In this document: positions 1-8,772 of the stretch, piece after piece
How positions within the stretch are numbered: position 1 is the stretch's first letter
Layout of the letters: every line of letters begins with the position of its first letter
Source: Allobosea sp. Root381
Lineage (GTDB): Bacteria; Pseudomonadota; Alphaproteobacteria; Rhizobiales; Beijerinckiaceae
Length of the DNA: 64,000 bases
Reading direction: 5' to 3'
Assembly: GCF_001429395.1 (NCBI RefSeq)
Contig: NZ_LMJT01000001.1
Location: 648,740 to 712,739 of the forward strand
Program-made: the position numbers and the translations under genes
Notes under the pieces: generated by a model
The model's database searches: none
What the model was told of the DNA's origin: nothing
Seen by the model: the letters and a program-made list of their open reading frames with translations, nothing else

Positions 1-259
1 TGCCGCCCTTAGCATCTGCAGGCTGTCGAGCCGGAGACCGGATGTCATGTGGCGGTCTGTCGTCCCGTGGTGGCGCCTCGACCGCCATAGAAACATTCAG
101 ACCCAGAATTGACAAGTTTTCGCTACATTTATGTACCGCTTGGCCGCGTCGGAGATCGTTCGCTTCTGGTCCGCGGAAAGCCGACGAACCTGGCGGAGCG
201 CCGTCTCTCCTGCAGTTAAGGAAGCGCTTGAGACGGCCGCAGAGGACGAACCGCGCAGC
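1..259. other. Intergenic stretch, no gene recognised
   Basis: This stretch lies downstream of the leftward M20 peptidase gene. I see no convincing coding sequence in it. A TTGACA hexamer at 109–114 is present, but no good -10 element lies 16–18 bases further on, so I do not call a promoter. A gene to the left of the window may begin or end here. Confidence 0.4.
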
Positions 260-1465
260 TCACTCCATCAGCTTCGCCGCCCGCATCACCGCCAGCGCCA
301 GCGTCTGCGCGGCGGGGACGATGCTCTCGACCTCGAGGAACTCGTCCGGCGTATGCGCCATGCCGCCGATCGGGCCGACGCTGCAGAGCGTCGGGCAGCC
401 CTGCGCCGCGGTGAAGCCGGAATCGGCGCAGCCGCCGGTGAATTCGGCGATGGTCGCCATGCCGAAGCCGGCGGCGGCGTCGCGATAGGTCTCGAACAGC
501 TTCTGCGACTCCGCCGTGCCTTCGAGCGGCAGGAACTCGCCCTTGATCGAAAGGGTGGCGCCGGTGCCGGCGACCTCGGGCGTCTCGATGATGGCCTTGA
601 TCTTCGCGACCATCTCACCGCGCTGGGCGGCGGTGACGTAGCGCAGGTCGATCTCGCACCAGGCGTGGGGGGCGACCGTGTTGACCGTCTGGCCGCCGCC
701 GATCAGCCCGACATTGACGGTGATGCCCTTTTCGAGGTCGGTGAGGCCCTGGAGCTTCGGAATCTTGTGGCCGAGATCGACGATGGCCGAGGCGCCCTTC
801 TCGTAATTCGCGCCCGAATGCGCCGGCTTGCCGGTGAACTCGGCGCGCATGAAGACGCCGCCCTTGCGGCCGCTGGTGACCGACTGGCGATGGTCGCGGG
901 CGAAGTCGCTGCCGGCCGGCAGGCGGCTGGGCTCGGCATTGAAAACGCAGCGCGATTCGCGCGCCGCCGCCTCGATGACCGCGCGCGAGGACGGCGAGCC
1001 GATTTCCTCGTCCGAGGTGGTCAGCACCGTCAGCGGCGCGGAGAGCCCGCCGCATTCGGCGAAGGCGGCCGCGACGAAGGCCTCGATGACGATGCCGGCC
1101 TTCATGTCGGCGACGCCCGGCCCGTAGGCTCGGCCGTCCTTGACCGAAAAGGGCCGGCGCGTCGGCTCGCCCTTGGGGAAGACGGTGTCGCGATGGCCGA
1201 GCAGCAGCACCGGGCGCTGGTCGTTGGCGGTCGGGTTCGGCAGGCGCGCCTTGACCGCGTCGCCATAGGTCGCGTCCGGGATGATCTCGACCGCCAGGCC
1301 GTTGAGTTCGTGGAAGCGGGCGACCACCTGTCCGGCGCGGTCGACGCCGGCCTTGTCGTAGGAACCTGAATCGGTGTCGACCATCTCGCGCAGCAGCGCG
1401 ACCATCGCCTCCTTGCGGCTTCCGAGCCAGTCGACGACTTTCTGTTCTTCGGCAGTGAGGGACAT
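260..1465 (-). CDS. M20 family metallopeptidase (glutamate carboxypeptidase-like)
   Basis: A 401-residue protein of the M20/M28 zinc peptidase fold, closest in style to carboxypeptidase G2 and ArgE/DapE-like amidohydrolases that remove a C-terminal amino acid or an acyl group. Visible motifs are LLGHRDTVFPKG (metal His and Asp), the TSDEEIGS stretch with the catalytic Glu pair, NAEPS (metal ligand) and a dimerisation segment around KPAHSG. The ATG at 1465 is chosen over an upstream in-frame ATG because AAGGAG lies about 10 bases before it. No signal peptide is obvious, so it is probably cytoplasmic. The substrate cannot be told from sequence, and the neighbours do not help. Confidence 0.85.
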   Translation of the reverse strand: MSLTAEEQKVVDWLGSRKEAMVALLREMVDTDSGSYDKAGVDRAGQVVARFHELNGLAVEIIPDATYGDAVKARLPNPTANDQRPVLLLGHRDTVFPKGEPTRRPFSVKDGRAYGPGVADMKAGIVIEAFVAAAFAECGGLSAPLTVLTTSDEEIGSPSSRAVIEAAARESRCVFNAEPSRLPAGSDFARDHRQSVTSGRKGGVFMRAEFTGKPAHSGANYEKGASAIVDLGHKIPKLQGLTDLEKGITVNVGLIGGGQTVNTVAPHAWCEIDLRYVTAAQRGEMVAKIKAIIETPEVAGTGATLSIKGEFLPLEGTAESQKLFETYRDAAAGFGMATIAEFTGGCADSGFTAAQGCPTLCSVGPIGGMAHTPDEFLEVESIVPAAQTLALAVMRAAKLME

Positions 1466-1529
1466 AGGCGCAGGCTCCTTCGGGAAAATCCGGCGCAAGC
1501 TAGACCAGCGCGGCGCGCCGGGAAACCGC

Positions 1530-1622
1530 CGTCATTCTCGGGCGAAGGAAGGCCGAGACCCGAGAAGCTCGTTCCGAACGGCGGCTGGTTTCAGAGATGG
1601 TCGGGGCAAGCCCGTCTACGAG
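1530..1622. repeat. Degenerate copy of the GTCAT…ATGAC palindromic repeat
   Basis: The left half starts CGTCATTCTCGGG and the right half contains GAGATGGTCGGGGCAAGCCC, the same building blocks as the intact elements at 10304–10384 and 11670–11748. The right end has drifted, so the outer arms no longer pair perfectly. It sits between the M20 peptidase start and the catalase terminator. Confidence 0.5.
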
Positions 1623-1630
1623 GCTCTTCC

Positions 1631-1660
1631 AAGAAAAAGGCCGCGGCTTGCGCCGCGGCC
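1631..1660 (-). terminator. Rho-independent terminator of the catalase gene
   Basis: Read on the minus strand, a perfect 9-bp GC stem (1639–1647 with 1652–1660) closes a GCAA tetraloop and is followed by TTTTTCTT. It lies 24 bases past the catalase stop codon, so it is placed to end that transcript. Confidence 0.85.
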
Positions 1661-1683
1661 CGATATTCAACCCGGAGACCGGA

Positions 1684-3183
1684 TTACTCTGCCGCCTGCT
1701 GCGGGGTGTTCTCGGTCACCGAGATCGCGGGGCGCTCGCGACCGTCCGACTTGGCCAGCGCGGCGCGGACGCCGTTGCCGTACTCCGGATGGACCTTGTC
1801 GAAATGCGCGAGCTGGCGCTCCTCGATATGCTGCGGGATGCCGCCCATCGCCGCGGCAATGTTCGAGAACAGCCGCGCCTTCTGGCCAGCGTCGAACAGG
1901 TTGAACAGCGCGCGCGGCTGCGAATAGTCGTCGTTGCCGATGCGGTGATTGTAGCGATCGGCATCGCCCGAGATCTTCAGCGGCGGCTCCTTGGCGGCAG
2001 GCGCCTCGACCGGCCCGCCGAACGAGTTCGGCTCGTAATAGGCGTCCGGATTGCCGGTCTTGATGCCGCCATAGGTGTTCATCTGGCCGTCGCGATGATA
2101 ATGCGCGACCGGGCATTTCGGCTGGTTGACCGGGATGTTCTCGTAATGCGTGCCGAGCCGGTGGCGATGGGCATCGGCATAGGAAAAGACGCGGGCCTGC
2201 AGCATCTTGTCGGGCGAGAAGCCGATGCCGGGAACGATGTTCGACGGCGAGAAGGCGGCGTTCTCGATTTCGGCGAAGTAGTTCTCGGGGTTGCGGTTCA
2301 GCTCCATCACGCCGATGTCGATCGGCGGATAGTCGGCATGCGGCCAGACCTTGGTCAGGTCGAAGGGGTTGTAGGCGGTCTTCTCCGCGTCCAGCTCCGG
2401 CATGATCTGGACCTGAACCTTCCACTTCGGATAGTCGCCGCGCTCCAGCGCATTGAACAGGTCTTCCTGCGTCGACTCGCGGGTCTTGCCGATGACCTTC
2501 TCGCCCTCCTCATTCGTCCAGTGACGGTGGCCCTGCAGGGTCTTGAAGTGAAACTTCACCCAGTAGCGCTCGCCATTGTCGTTCCAGAACGAGAAGGTGT
2601 GCGAGCCATAGCCGTTGATGTGGCGCACATCGGTCGGCAGGCCGCGATCCGACATCAGGATGGTGACCTGGTGCAGGCTCTCGGGGCTCAGCGACCAGAA
2701 ATCCCACATCGCGGTGGGCGAGCGCATGTTGGTCTTGGGGTGGCGCTTCTGGGTGTGGATGAAGTCGGGGAACTTCACCGGGTCGCGCACGAAGAAGACC
2801 GGCGTGTTGTTGCCGACGAGGTCCCAGTTGCCTTCCGGCGTGTAGAACTTGATCGCGAAGCCGCGCACGTCGCGCTCGGCGTCGGCGGCGCCCATCTCGC
2901 CGGCCACCGTCGAGAAGCGCAGCAGCAGCGGCGTCTCGGTGCCGGGCTGGAGAACCTTGGCCTTGGTGTATTTCGAGATGTCGCCGGTGATCTTCAGCGT
3001 GCCATAGGCGCCCCAGCCCTTGGCGTGGACGGCGCGCTCGGGGATGCGCTCGCGGTTCTGGTGGGCCAGCTTCTCGATGAGCTGGTAATCCTGCATCAGG
3101 ACCGGGCCGCGCTCGCCGGCGGTGATCGAATTCTGGTTGTCAGGGATCGGCGCACCGGCCGTCGTGGTCATCGTCTTCGACAT
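1684..3183 (-). CDS. katA: Monofunctional haem catalase (clade 3, KatA type)
   Basis: A 499-residue cytoplasmic catalase that disproportionates hydrogen peroxide. The distal His is at residue 53 ([14 protein letters not shown]), the conserved Asn in VGNNTPVFF at about 126, and the proximal haem Tyr at 335 in [14 protein letters not shown]. The length fits small-subunit clade 3 enzymes. The ATG at 3183 has GGAGGA 4 bases upstream; an in-frame ATG four codons earlier would overlap that ribosome-binding site. It is divergent from oxyR with about 130 bases between them, the classical arrangement for OxyR activation of catalase. A strong terminator follows. Confidence is high in function; the symbol is by family. 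Confidence 0.96.
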   Translation of the reverse strand: MSKTMTTTAGAPIPDNQNSITAGERGPVLMQDYQLIEKLAHQNRERIPERAVHAKGWGAYGTLKITGDISKYTKAKVLQPGTETPLLLRFSTVAGEMGAADAERDVRGFAIKFYTPEGNWDLVGNNTPVFFVRDPVKFPDFIHTQKRHPKTNMRSPTAMWDFWSLSPESLHQVTILMSDRGLPTDVRHINGYGSHTFSFWNDNGERYWVKFHFKTLQGHRHWTNEEGEKVIGKTRESTQEDLFNALERGDYPKWKVQVQIMPELDAEKTAYNPFDLTKVWPHADYPPIDIGVMELNRNPENYFAEIENAAFSPSNIVPGIGFSPDKMLQARVFSYADAHRHRLGTHYENIPVNQPKCPVAHYHRDGQMNTYGGIKTGNPDAYYEPNSFGGPVEAPAAKEPPLKISGDADRYNHRIGNDDYSQPRALFNLFDAGQKARLFSNIAAAMGGIPQHIEERQLAHFDKVHPEYGNGVRAALAKSDGRERPAISVTENTPQQAAE

Positions 3184-3291
3184 GCTGTCCTCCATCGATC
3201 GCCGGGCGTAAGCGGCCCGGCCCAGATTCGAATTGGACGAACTAACAGTCCTTCGTGACGACAATGTCCAATACCGTTTACGCGCCCTATC

Positions 3292-3303
3292 GATAAGTTT
3301 ATC
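3292..3303. promoter_or_regulatory. Candidate OxyR operator between katA and oxyR
   Basis: GATAAGTTTATC is a perfect 5-bp inverted repeat (GATAA/TTATC) with 2 central bases, inside an AT-rich patch just before the oxyR start. LysR-family regulators including OxyR bind short AT-rich dyads between divergent genes, so this is the best operator candidate. It could equally be part of a promoter; the assignment is inference. Confidence 0.45.
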
Positions 3304-3311
3304 AAATCGAC

Positions 3312-4262
3312 ATGATCACCCTGAAGCAGCTCCGCTATTTCTGCGCCGTATCTCGGCACCGCCATTTCGGCCGGGCGGCACAGGAATGCCATGTCAGCCA
3401 GCCGGCGCTCTCGCTGCAGATCCAGGAGCTGGAGGCTCAGCTCGGCTGCCAGCTCGTCGAGCGCCAGCGAGGTGCGATAACCCTGACCGAAACCGGCCGC
3501 GAGATCGCCGAGCGGGCGCAGCGCATCCTGCTGGAGGCGAGCGACCTCGTCGACCATGCCCGCCACCGCCCGAACCTGCTGAGCGGCGAGCTCGATCTCG
3601 GCGTCATCCCCTCCATCGCGCCCTATCTCCTGCCGGCGACGCTGCCGCTGCTGCAGCGCCGTCATCCGGGGCTGGCGCTGAGGCTGCGGGAATCGCAGAC
3701 ACATACCCTGCTCGACGAGCTGGTGGATGGCCGCCTCGACGTCGCGCTCCTGTCGCTGCCGATCGACCGCACCGGGCTGGAGACACTACCGCTCTTCGAC
3801 GATCCGTTCCTGCTCGTCATGCCGACGGCGCCAGGCTCGGAGGGCGCCGAGGTCACGCCGCAACAGGCCCTCTCCGGCGACAACCTGCTGCTGCTCGAAG
3901 AGGGCCACTGCCTGCGCGACCAGGCCCTGAGTTTCTGCGGCGCGCCGCGCAGCGGCTCCCGGCGGCAATACGGTGCCTCCAGCCTCTCGACGATCATGCA
4001 GATGGTGGCGAACGGCTTCGGCACGACGCTGATGCCGGCCATGGCCCTGCCGATCGAATTACGGCCGGACATGCCGGTGCGGCTGTTCCGCTTCGCCGCG
4101 CCGGAGCCGAGCCGCTCGATCGGGCTGGCCTGGCGACGAACCTCGCCGCGTCAGCAGGATTTCGAGGCGCTGGGCCGGATCCTGACGGAAGTCGGCGGAG
4201 AACTTTCCGGGCCCGCGAGCCGGGACATTCCGATCGAGCCTCAGCCGATCAGGCTGGGCTGA
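3312..4262 (+). CDS. oxyR: OxyR peroxide-sensing LysR-type regulator
   Basis: A 316-residue LysR-family protein with an N-terminal winged helix (about 1–60) and a C-terminal sensor domain (about 90–300). The sensor carries the OxyR signature [14 protein letters not shown], with Cys200 and Cys209 matching the peroxidatic and resolving cysteines (Cys199/Cys208) of E. coli OxyR. That pair separates it from ordinary LysR proteins. It is divergent from a catalase gene, its expected target. The start at 3312 aligns with the usual N terminus, although no clear Shine–Dalgarno precedes it. Confidence 0.95.
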   Translation: MITLKQLRYFCAVSRHRHFGRAAQECHVSQPALSLQIQELEAQLGCQLVERQRGAITLTETGREIAERAQRILLEASDLVDHARHRPNLLSGELDLGVIPSIAPYLLPATLPLLQRRHPGLALRLRESQTHTLLDELVDGRLDVALLSLPIDRTGLETLPLFDDPFLLVMPTAPGSEGAEVTPQQALSGDNLLLLEEGHCLRDQALSFCGAPRSGSRRQYGASSLSTIMQMVANGFGTTLMPAMALPIELRPDMPVRLFRFAAPEPSRSIGLAWRRTSPRQQDFEALGRILTEVGGELSGPASRDIPIEPQPIRLG

Positions 4263-4273
4263 CGGGTCGGTGC

Positions 4274-4356
4274 CGTCATTGCGAGCGCAGTGAAGCAATC
4301 CAGAGGCGGCAGTGCTCTACGTCTCACTGGATTGCTTCGCTGCGCTCGCAATGACG
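4274..4356. repeat. Palindromic intergenic repeat, family 1
   Basis: Two 30-base arms starting GTCATTGCGAGCGCA form a nearly perfect inverted repeat (one mismatch) around a loop of about 23 bases. It lies between the convergent oxyR and lysE-like genes, where it could also act as a bidirectional terminator. A second copy with almost the same arms is at 12958–13038. Confidence 0.85.
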
Positions 4357-4387
4357 AAAATGATGCTCAGTCCGATCGAAACATGCG

Positions 4388-5020
4388 CTACCGCCGGCTT
4401 TCCAGCGCCATGCGCAACGCGAAGCCAGCCAGCATCGTGCCCATCAGCCAGCGCTGCACCAGCGACCAGAACGGCCGCGTCCGCAGGAACACCGCGATGC
4501 CGCCTGCCGCCATCGCTATCATCGCATTGACCGAGACGCTGATCGCGATCTGCATCGAGCCCAGCAGCAGCGACTGCATCAGCACGCTGCCGGCGGCCGG
4601 GTCGATGAACTGCGGCAGCAGCGCCAGGTAGAGCATCGCGATCTTGGGGTTGAGCAGGCTGGTGAGGAAGCCCATGCCGAAGAGCTTGCGCGGCCGGTCA
4701 GGCTTCAAGTCGCGGAGCTGGAAGGGCGAGCGGCCGCCGGGCTTCAGCGCCTGCCAGGCGAGCCAGAACAGATAGAGCGCACCGGCGATCCGTAGCGCGT
4801 CATAGGCATAGGGAACCGCGAAGAGCAGCGCAGTGATGCCGAAGGCGGCGCTCAGCATGTAGACGAAGAAGCCCAGCGCCACGCCGCCGAGCGAGATCAG
4901 GCCGGCGCCCCTCCCCTGCGCGATCGAACGCGAAATCAGGTAGACCATGTTGGGCCCGGGCGTGATCACCATGCCCAGGCAGATCAGGGCGAAGGCGGCG
5001 AGCTGGGTGATGTCGGGCAT
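4388..5020 (-). CDS. LysE/RhtB family amino-acid exporter
   Basis: A 210-residue inner-membrane protein of the LysE/RhtB/ArgO family, which exports amino acids or related metabolites using the proton gradient. It shows the family N terminus with the ITPGPN motif in the first helix (MVITPGPNMVYLISRS), GFLTSLLNPKIAMLYLALLPQF in the middle, and about six hydrophobic segments. The ATG at 5020 has AGGAG 7 bases upstream; the longer open frame reaching 5638 carries no family sequence. Substrate unknown. Confidence 0.9.
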   Translation of the reverse strand: MPDITQLAAFALICLGMVITPGPNMVYLISRSIAQGRGAGLISLGGVALGFFVYMLSAAFGITALLFAVPYAYDALRIAGALYLFWLAWQALKPGGRSPFQLRDLKPDRPRKLFGMGFLTSLLNPKIAMLYLALLPQFIDPAAGSVLMQSLLLGSMQIAISVSVNAMIAMAAGGIAVFLRTRPFWSLVQRWLMGTMLAGFALRMALESRR

Positions 5021-5185
5021 GGCGGAGCTCCTGAGGCGCGCATGCTTGGCATGATGGCGCCGCAAGCGCCTATGCCGCAGCGGCATGGCGGCTCCCTCGC
5101 CGGCGTCTGGTTGCCGGAAGCGGAACCTGCGCCGGATCGCTCCGGTTGTCTGACCGGACCGGGTTTCTCCGGATCGGGGGCATCC

Positions 5186-5722
5186 ATGACGCTGTTCAGC
5201 CGCGTTCTCTACACGACCATAGCCTTCGCGCTTCTCTCCGCATCCATCACGCTGATCGGCGTCGCGGTCTGGCGCACCGCGACCGGTTACTGGACCGGCG
5301 ACAATGCGCTCGAAACGATGCTGGACGGCATCGGCCTGATCATCATCGCGGTCGCGGTGGCCGATGTCGGAAAGTTCCTGTTCGAGGAGGAGGTCGTCTC
5401 GAATCGCGAACTGCGCCGACCGGCCGAGGCGCGGGGATCGCTGACCAAGTTCATGACCATCATGATCGTCGCACTCAGCCTGGAATCCCTGGTGCTGATC
5501 GCCAAGACCTCGCGCGACACGATGCACGACATCATCTATCCCGGCCTTCTCGTCTTCCTCGCCGTCACGGCGATGGTCGGGCTCGGCCTGTTCCAGAGGC
5601 TGAGCCAAAATGCGACCGCGGCCGTGCCGAAGGAGCATGCCGACCGCGAGACGACCGAACTGCCGGAACAGGGGCGTACCCGCTCGCGACGGGCGGAGGA
5701 CGCCGAGGCCCGACCGGCCTGA
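5186..5722 (+). CDS. Uncharacterised four-helix inner-membrane protein
   Basis: A 178-residue protein with hydrophobic segments near residues 9–30, 48–66, 90–108 and 120–140, and a charged Arg/Glu-rich tail. The short loops suggest a simple helical bundle in the inner membrane. I recognise no catalytic motif and do not assign a function. The ATG at 5186 is preferred because the extra N-terminal residues of the longer frame look non-coding (Pro/Gly-rich). It is divergent from the exporter gene and converges on the DinB-fold gene. Confidence 0.7.
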   Translation: MTLFSRVLYTTIAFALLSASITLIGVAVWRTATGYWTGDNALETMLDGIGLIIIAVAVADVGKFLFEEEVVSNRELRRPAEARGSLTKFMTIMIVALSLESLVLIAKTSRDTMHDIIYPGLLVFLAVTAMVGLGLFQRLSQNATAAVPKEHADRETTELPEQGRTRSRRAEDAEARPA

Positions 5723-5741
5723 TCCAATGCGCGGCGGCGCC

Positions 5742-6248
5742 TCAATCCACCAGGTCGATCAGCATCAGGTCGGTATCCCCTGGTCGGGCGCCGGCCGCCG
5801 TCAGCATGGCGTGAACCTGGCCGCGATGATGCGTCTGGTGATTGAACATATGTGCGACGAGCTGGGCTCTCGGCCTTGTCAGCTCGCGTCGCGAGATGCC
5901 GGAAAGCCATGTCAGGTCGCCGGAAAGCCAGTCCGGCGCCAGCCCCGCCGCCCAGTCGGAGATCACCGTGTCGGTGACGCGACGCTCGGCGACGAGGTCG
6001 TCCCAGAGCGCGATCATGCTGGCCGATTCGGCTCCGGGAATACTCGGCTTCGGTGTCCCGGCGAAGCGCGACAGCCACATGCGGTCGGCCCAGAGCAGAT
6101 GGCAGAAGGTGCCTTGGATCGAGCCGAAAAAGGCGCCGCGGTCCTGCCGGCGCGTGTCGTCACCGAGCGTCGCCGCCGCTTGATAGAGATTGTCGTTCTG
6201 CCATGCATTGTAGCGCGCCATGGTGCGGACGTAGCTGTTGTCGATCAT
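5742..6248 (-). CDS. DinB/YfiT-family four-helix metalloprotein
   Basis: A 168-residue DinB-like protein. The metal-binding histidines typical of the fold are visible: one in the FCHLLWADRMWLSRF helix and two in HMFNHQTHHRGQVH. Members include thiol-dependent S-transferases (bacillithiol, mycothiol, maleylpyruvate isomerase types), but most are uncharacterised. The ATG at 6248 follows GGAGG by 7 bases. It lies 57 bases downstream of the FAD oxidoreductase on the same strand, so the two may be co-transcribed. Confidence 0.85.
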   Translation of the reverse strand: MIDNSYVRTMARYNAWQNDNLYQAAATLGDDTRRQDRGAFFGSIQGTFCHLLWADRMWLSRFAGTPKPSIPGAESASMIALWDDLVAERRVTDTVISDWAAGLAPDWLSGDLTWLSGISRRELTRPRAQLVAHMFNHQTHHRGQVHAMLTAAGARPGDTDLMLIDLVD

Positions 6249-6305
6249 GGCCCGGCCTCCGGCGACGGGTAGCGGCAATGTCGGTGCTCGCTCGATCATG
6301 GGCGT

Positions 6306-7526
6306 TCAGATGACGTTGGCCTCGTGCATGGGCCTGCCGTCCACTATGCGCTCATGGCCGAGATCGGACAGGTCCAGGCTGCGATAGCCGCCATGCAGGA
6401 TATGCTCGGCAAGCCCCCGGCCGACCGCCGGCGCCTGCTGCAGGCCGTGGCCCGAGAAGCCATTGGCGAGATAGAGCCCGCCGACGCCGACGGCCGGGCC
6501 GATGATGGCGTTGTGGTCGAGCTCGTTCATGTCATAGGGCCCGGCCCAGGCGCGGCCGGGTTTGATCTGCTCGAAGGCGGGAATGCGATAGGCCAAAGCA
6601 GGCCAGACCGTCTCCTCGAAGAAGGCCCAGTCGACATCCTCGACCGAGGGGCTGGTTTCGATCCACTCCTCGTCCAGCTCGGCACTGAGGGGCGAGCAGC
6701 TGCCGATGAAGAGTTGGCCGTCGTTGCCGCGCCTGCCTTCCGGCCGGCACCAGGCGCCGGTGCGGTCGATCAGCAGCGGGCAGTTGTCGACCTCACCCTT
6801 GCAGAGGAAGGAAAAGACGTAGCGCTTCATCGAGCGGACCGGGATCCTGACGCCGGCGCTGGCCGCGAGCCTGGCGCCATGTGTCCCGGACGCGTTGACG
6901 ACACTGCCGCAGGCGATGCGGCTGCCGTCGCCAAGCTCGACCGCGACCACGCGGCCACCCTCCACGACATAGCGCGCGACCTCGCCCTGGCGATATTCGA
7001 CGCCGAGTGAGCGCGCCTTCTTGCGGAAGGCCTGCAGCACCGCCCAGCCGTCGAACCAGCCCTCGCCGCTGACGCCGAAGCTGCCGCAGGCGAGATCCTC
7101 GGTGTTCAGCCAGGGAAAGCGGCTTTGCAGCGCGGCCGGGTCGTATAGCGCGATATCCGCGCCCTCGGCCGCCTGCAGCGTCTGGTTGGCGGCGAGCACG
7201 GGCGCGCCCTCCTCGCCTGCCAGATAGAGATAGCCGCCCTCATGCAGGTCGATCACCGGCATCTCGCCATCAACGGCCAGGCAGGCCCCGATATCGCGCA
7301 GGAAATCGATGCCGTGCAGCGAGATGCGGATGTTCACGGCGCTCGAATATTGCTGGCGGATCGAGGCGGCCGAGAGCGCGGAGGCGGCGTAGCGGTAGGT
7401 CGGATCCTTCTCGACCACGATGACCTTGCCGGAAAAGCCCGGATCGGCCGCCAGATGATAGGCGACGGAGGAGCCGATGGCGCCACCTCCGCAAATGACG
7501 ACATCGGCGCTTTCGGAAGACGACAT
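6306..7526 (-). CDS. FAD-dependent amine oxidoreductase (DAO/FOXRED1-like)
   Basis: A 406-residue flavoprotein of the D-amino-acid oxidase/sarcosine oxidase superfamily. The dinucleotide-binding loop ICGGGAIGSSVAYHLA lies at 11–26 and the C-terminal FAD contact is around NGFSGHGLQQAPAVGRGLAE. Such enzymes oxidise secondary or primary amines of amino acids. The adjoining regulator, aminoadipate-semialdehyde dehydrogenase and glutaryl-CoA dehydrogenase make a role like the pipecolate-oxidising AmaA conceivable, but that is inference. The start at 7526 matches the usual N terminus; the ribosome-binding site is weak. Confidence 0.82.
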   Translation of the reverse strand: MSSSESADVVICGGGAIGSSVAYHLAADPGFSGKVIVVEKDPTYRYAASALSAASIRQQYSSAVNIRISLHGIDFLRDIGACLAVDGEMPVIDLHEGGYLYLAGEEGAPVLAANQTLQAAEGADIALYDPAALQSRFPWLNTEDLACGSFGVSGEGWFDGWAVLQAFRKKARSLGVEYRQGEVARYVVEGGRVVAVELGDGSRIACGSVVNASGTHGARLAASAGVRIPVRSMKRYVFSFLCKGEVDNCPLLIDRTGAWCRPEGRRGNDGQLFIGSCSPLSAELDEEWIETSPSVEDVDWAFFEETVWPALAYRIPAFEQIKPGRAWAGPYDMNELDHNAIIGPAVGVGGLYLANGFSGHGLQQAPAVGRGLAEHILHGGYRSLDLSDLGHERIVDGRPMHEANVI

Positions 7527-7613
7527 GGCGGCCCCAAGCAGAGGCGGGTCCGCAGGCGCGGCCCGGTTAGTGAACTCTGCGCATGAATGGCGTGGCGCCA
7601 CGCGCTTGTCGAG

Positions 7614-8528
7614 TCAGTTCGCGGCGGCGCATTCGCCTAGCAGCCAGTCGCGAAATGCGATCACCGCCGGCAGTTCCGCGCGGGTTTCGGGATAGACGAG
7701 GTAGTAGCCCCCGGAGCCGGTGACGGGCCGGTCGAAGGGGATGAGCAACGCGCCGGAACGCAGCTCCTCCTCGACCAGGAAGCGCGGCACGATCGCCAGT
7801 CCGAGCCCGGCCACCGCGGCCTGCGAGACCATGGCGAACTGCTCGAAGCGCGGCCCCATCAAGGCCCGCTGCGGCGGCAGGCCCTGCTGTTCCAGCCAGT
7901 TGGCCCAGGCGCGCGGGCGGGTCGATTGCTGCAGCAGCGGCGCGCGCAGCATGTCGGCCGGCGCGGCCAGGCCCAGCCGCGCGACGAGCGAGGGGGCGGC
8001 GACCGGCACGATCTCCTCGCCCATCAGCCGGTGCAGCCGCGCGCCGGGCCAGACGGCATCACCGAAATGGATCGCGGCATCCAGCTGCTCCCGGCCGAAA
8101 TCGAAGGGCACGAGCTTGGTGGTGAAGTTGATGGTGATGCCCGGATGAGCCTCGGTGAAGCGCGGCAGGCGCGGAATCAGCCAGCGCGTGCCGAAGGTCG
8201 GCAGGATGGCGAGGTTGAGCACGCCGGACGCGCCGCGGAACGCCATGGCCGAAACCGTCGCGGCCGCCAGCCGGGACAGCCCGTCACGGATCTCGGCGGC
8301 ATACGCATTGCCGGCCGGCGTCAGGCTGACGCGCTGGCGCGCGCGCTGGAAGAGCGCCACGCCAAGCAGCTTCTCCAGATGCGCGACCTGGCGACTGACG
8401 GCACCCTGCGTCAGGTTGAGCTCCTCGGCCGCACGCGTGAAGCTGCCATGGCGAGCGGCCGCCTCGAAGGCGGCAAGCGCGGACAGGGAGGGGACCGAAA
8501 GCCGGCCGGGAACGATTTCGATATCCAT
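7614..8528 (-). CDS. GcvA-type LysR transcriptional regulator
   Basis: A 304-residue LysR regulator. The helix-turn-helix (about 17–60) carries the GcvA-subgroup pattern AARHGSFTRAAEELNLTQGA, followed by a substrate-binding domain. It is divergent from the aldehyde dehydrogenase that opens the lysine/glutarate gene set, and GcdR, which controls glutarate catabolism in pseudomonads, belongs to the same family. Control of the rightward genes is therefore the likely job. A 20-bp dyad (8535–8554) just upstream of its start is the probable binding site. Confidence 0.88.
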   Translation of the reverse strand: MDIEIVPGRLSVPSLSALAAFEAAARHGSFTRAAEELNLTQGAVSRQVAHLEKLLGVALFQRARQRVSLTPAGNAYAAEIRDGLSRLAAATVSAMAFRGASGVLNLAILPTFGTRWLIPRLPRFTEAHPGITINFTTKLVPFDFGREQLDAAIHFGDAVWPGARLHRLMGEEIVPVAAPSLVARLGLAAPADMLRAPLLQQSTRPRAWANWLEQQGLPPQRALMGPRFEQFAMVSQAAVAGLGLAIVPRFLVEEELRSGALLIPFDRPVTGSGGYYLVYPETRAELPAVIAFRDWLLGECAAAN

Positions 8529-8534
8529 GATAAA

Positions 8535-8554
8535 TTCTCATCAAGTCGTGAGAA
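8535..8554. promoter_or_regulatory. Candidate LysR operator (TTCTCA-N8-TGAGAA)
   Basis: A perfect 6-bp inverted repeat with an 8-base spacer starts 7 bases upstream of the LysR start codon, in the divergent region facing the aldehyde dehydrogenase. It fits the size and placement of an autoregulatory LysR site. Binding is inferred. Confidence 0.55.
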
Positions 8555-8620
8555 CATATCGGTTGCCCCGGGCAGGCGGAAGGGGGCATTGTCCTGAGCC
8601 TCGGGCAAGCTTTTCCCGAG

Positions 8621-8735
8621 CCCTCATCCTGAGGAGCCGCAAGGCTGCGTCTCGAAGGATGCTCCATGAGGCTCCGGAAGCATCTGGAACATCCTTCGAG
8701 ACGCGAGCCTTTGCGGTCGCTCCTCAGGATGAGGG
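8621..8735. repeat. Long palindromic intergenic repeat, family 3
   Basis: The outer arms CCCTCATCCTGAGGAGC (8621–8637) and GCTCCTCAGGATGAGGG (8719–8735) are perfect inverses. Inner arms built on CGTCTCGAAGGATG (8648–8661) and CATCCTTCGAGACG also pair, giving an extended hairpin of about 115 bases. It lies inside the LysR–amaB divergent region, about 40 bases before the dehydrogenase start. Confidence 0.85.
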
Positions 8736-8772
8736 CTATGCTCTCGATGAACACCAGCGATCAGGCAGGTAC

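Noticed and set aside
109..137. TTGACA hexamer suggesting a sigma-70 promoter near the left edge
   Set aside because: No acceptable -10 hexamer lies at the right distance, and no gene start follows.
131..1369. Long open frame on the plus strand opposite the M20 peptidase
   Set aside because: Its residues are a repetitive Arg/Ala/Asp/Gly mix with no family motifs. It mirrors the real gene's third-position GC bias on the other strand.
4388..5638. A 416-residue version of the LysE-type exporter
   Set aside because: The extra N-terminal half is charged, lacks family sequence and overlaps the divergent membrane-protein gene. The ATG at 5020 has a good ribosome-binding site and the canonical N terminus.
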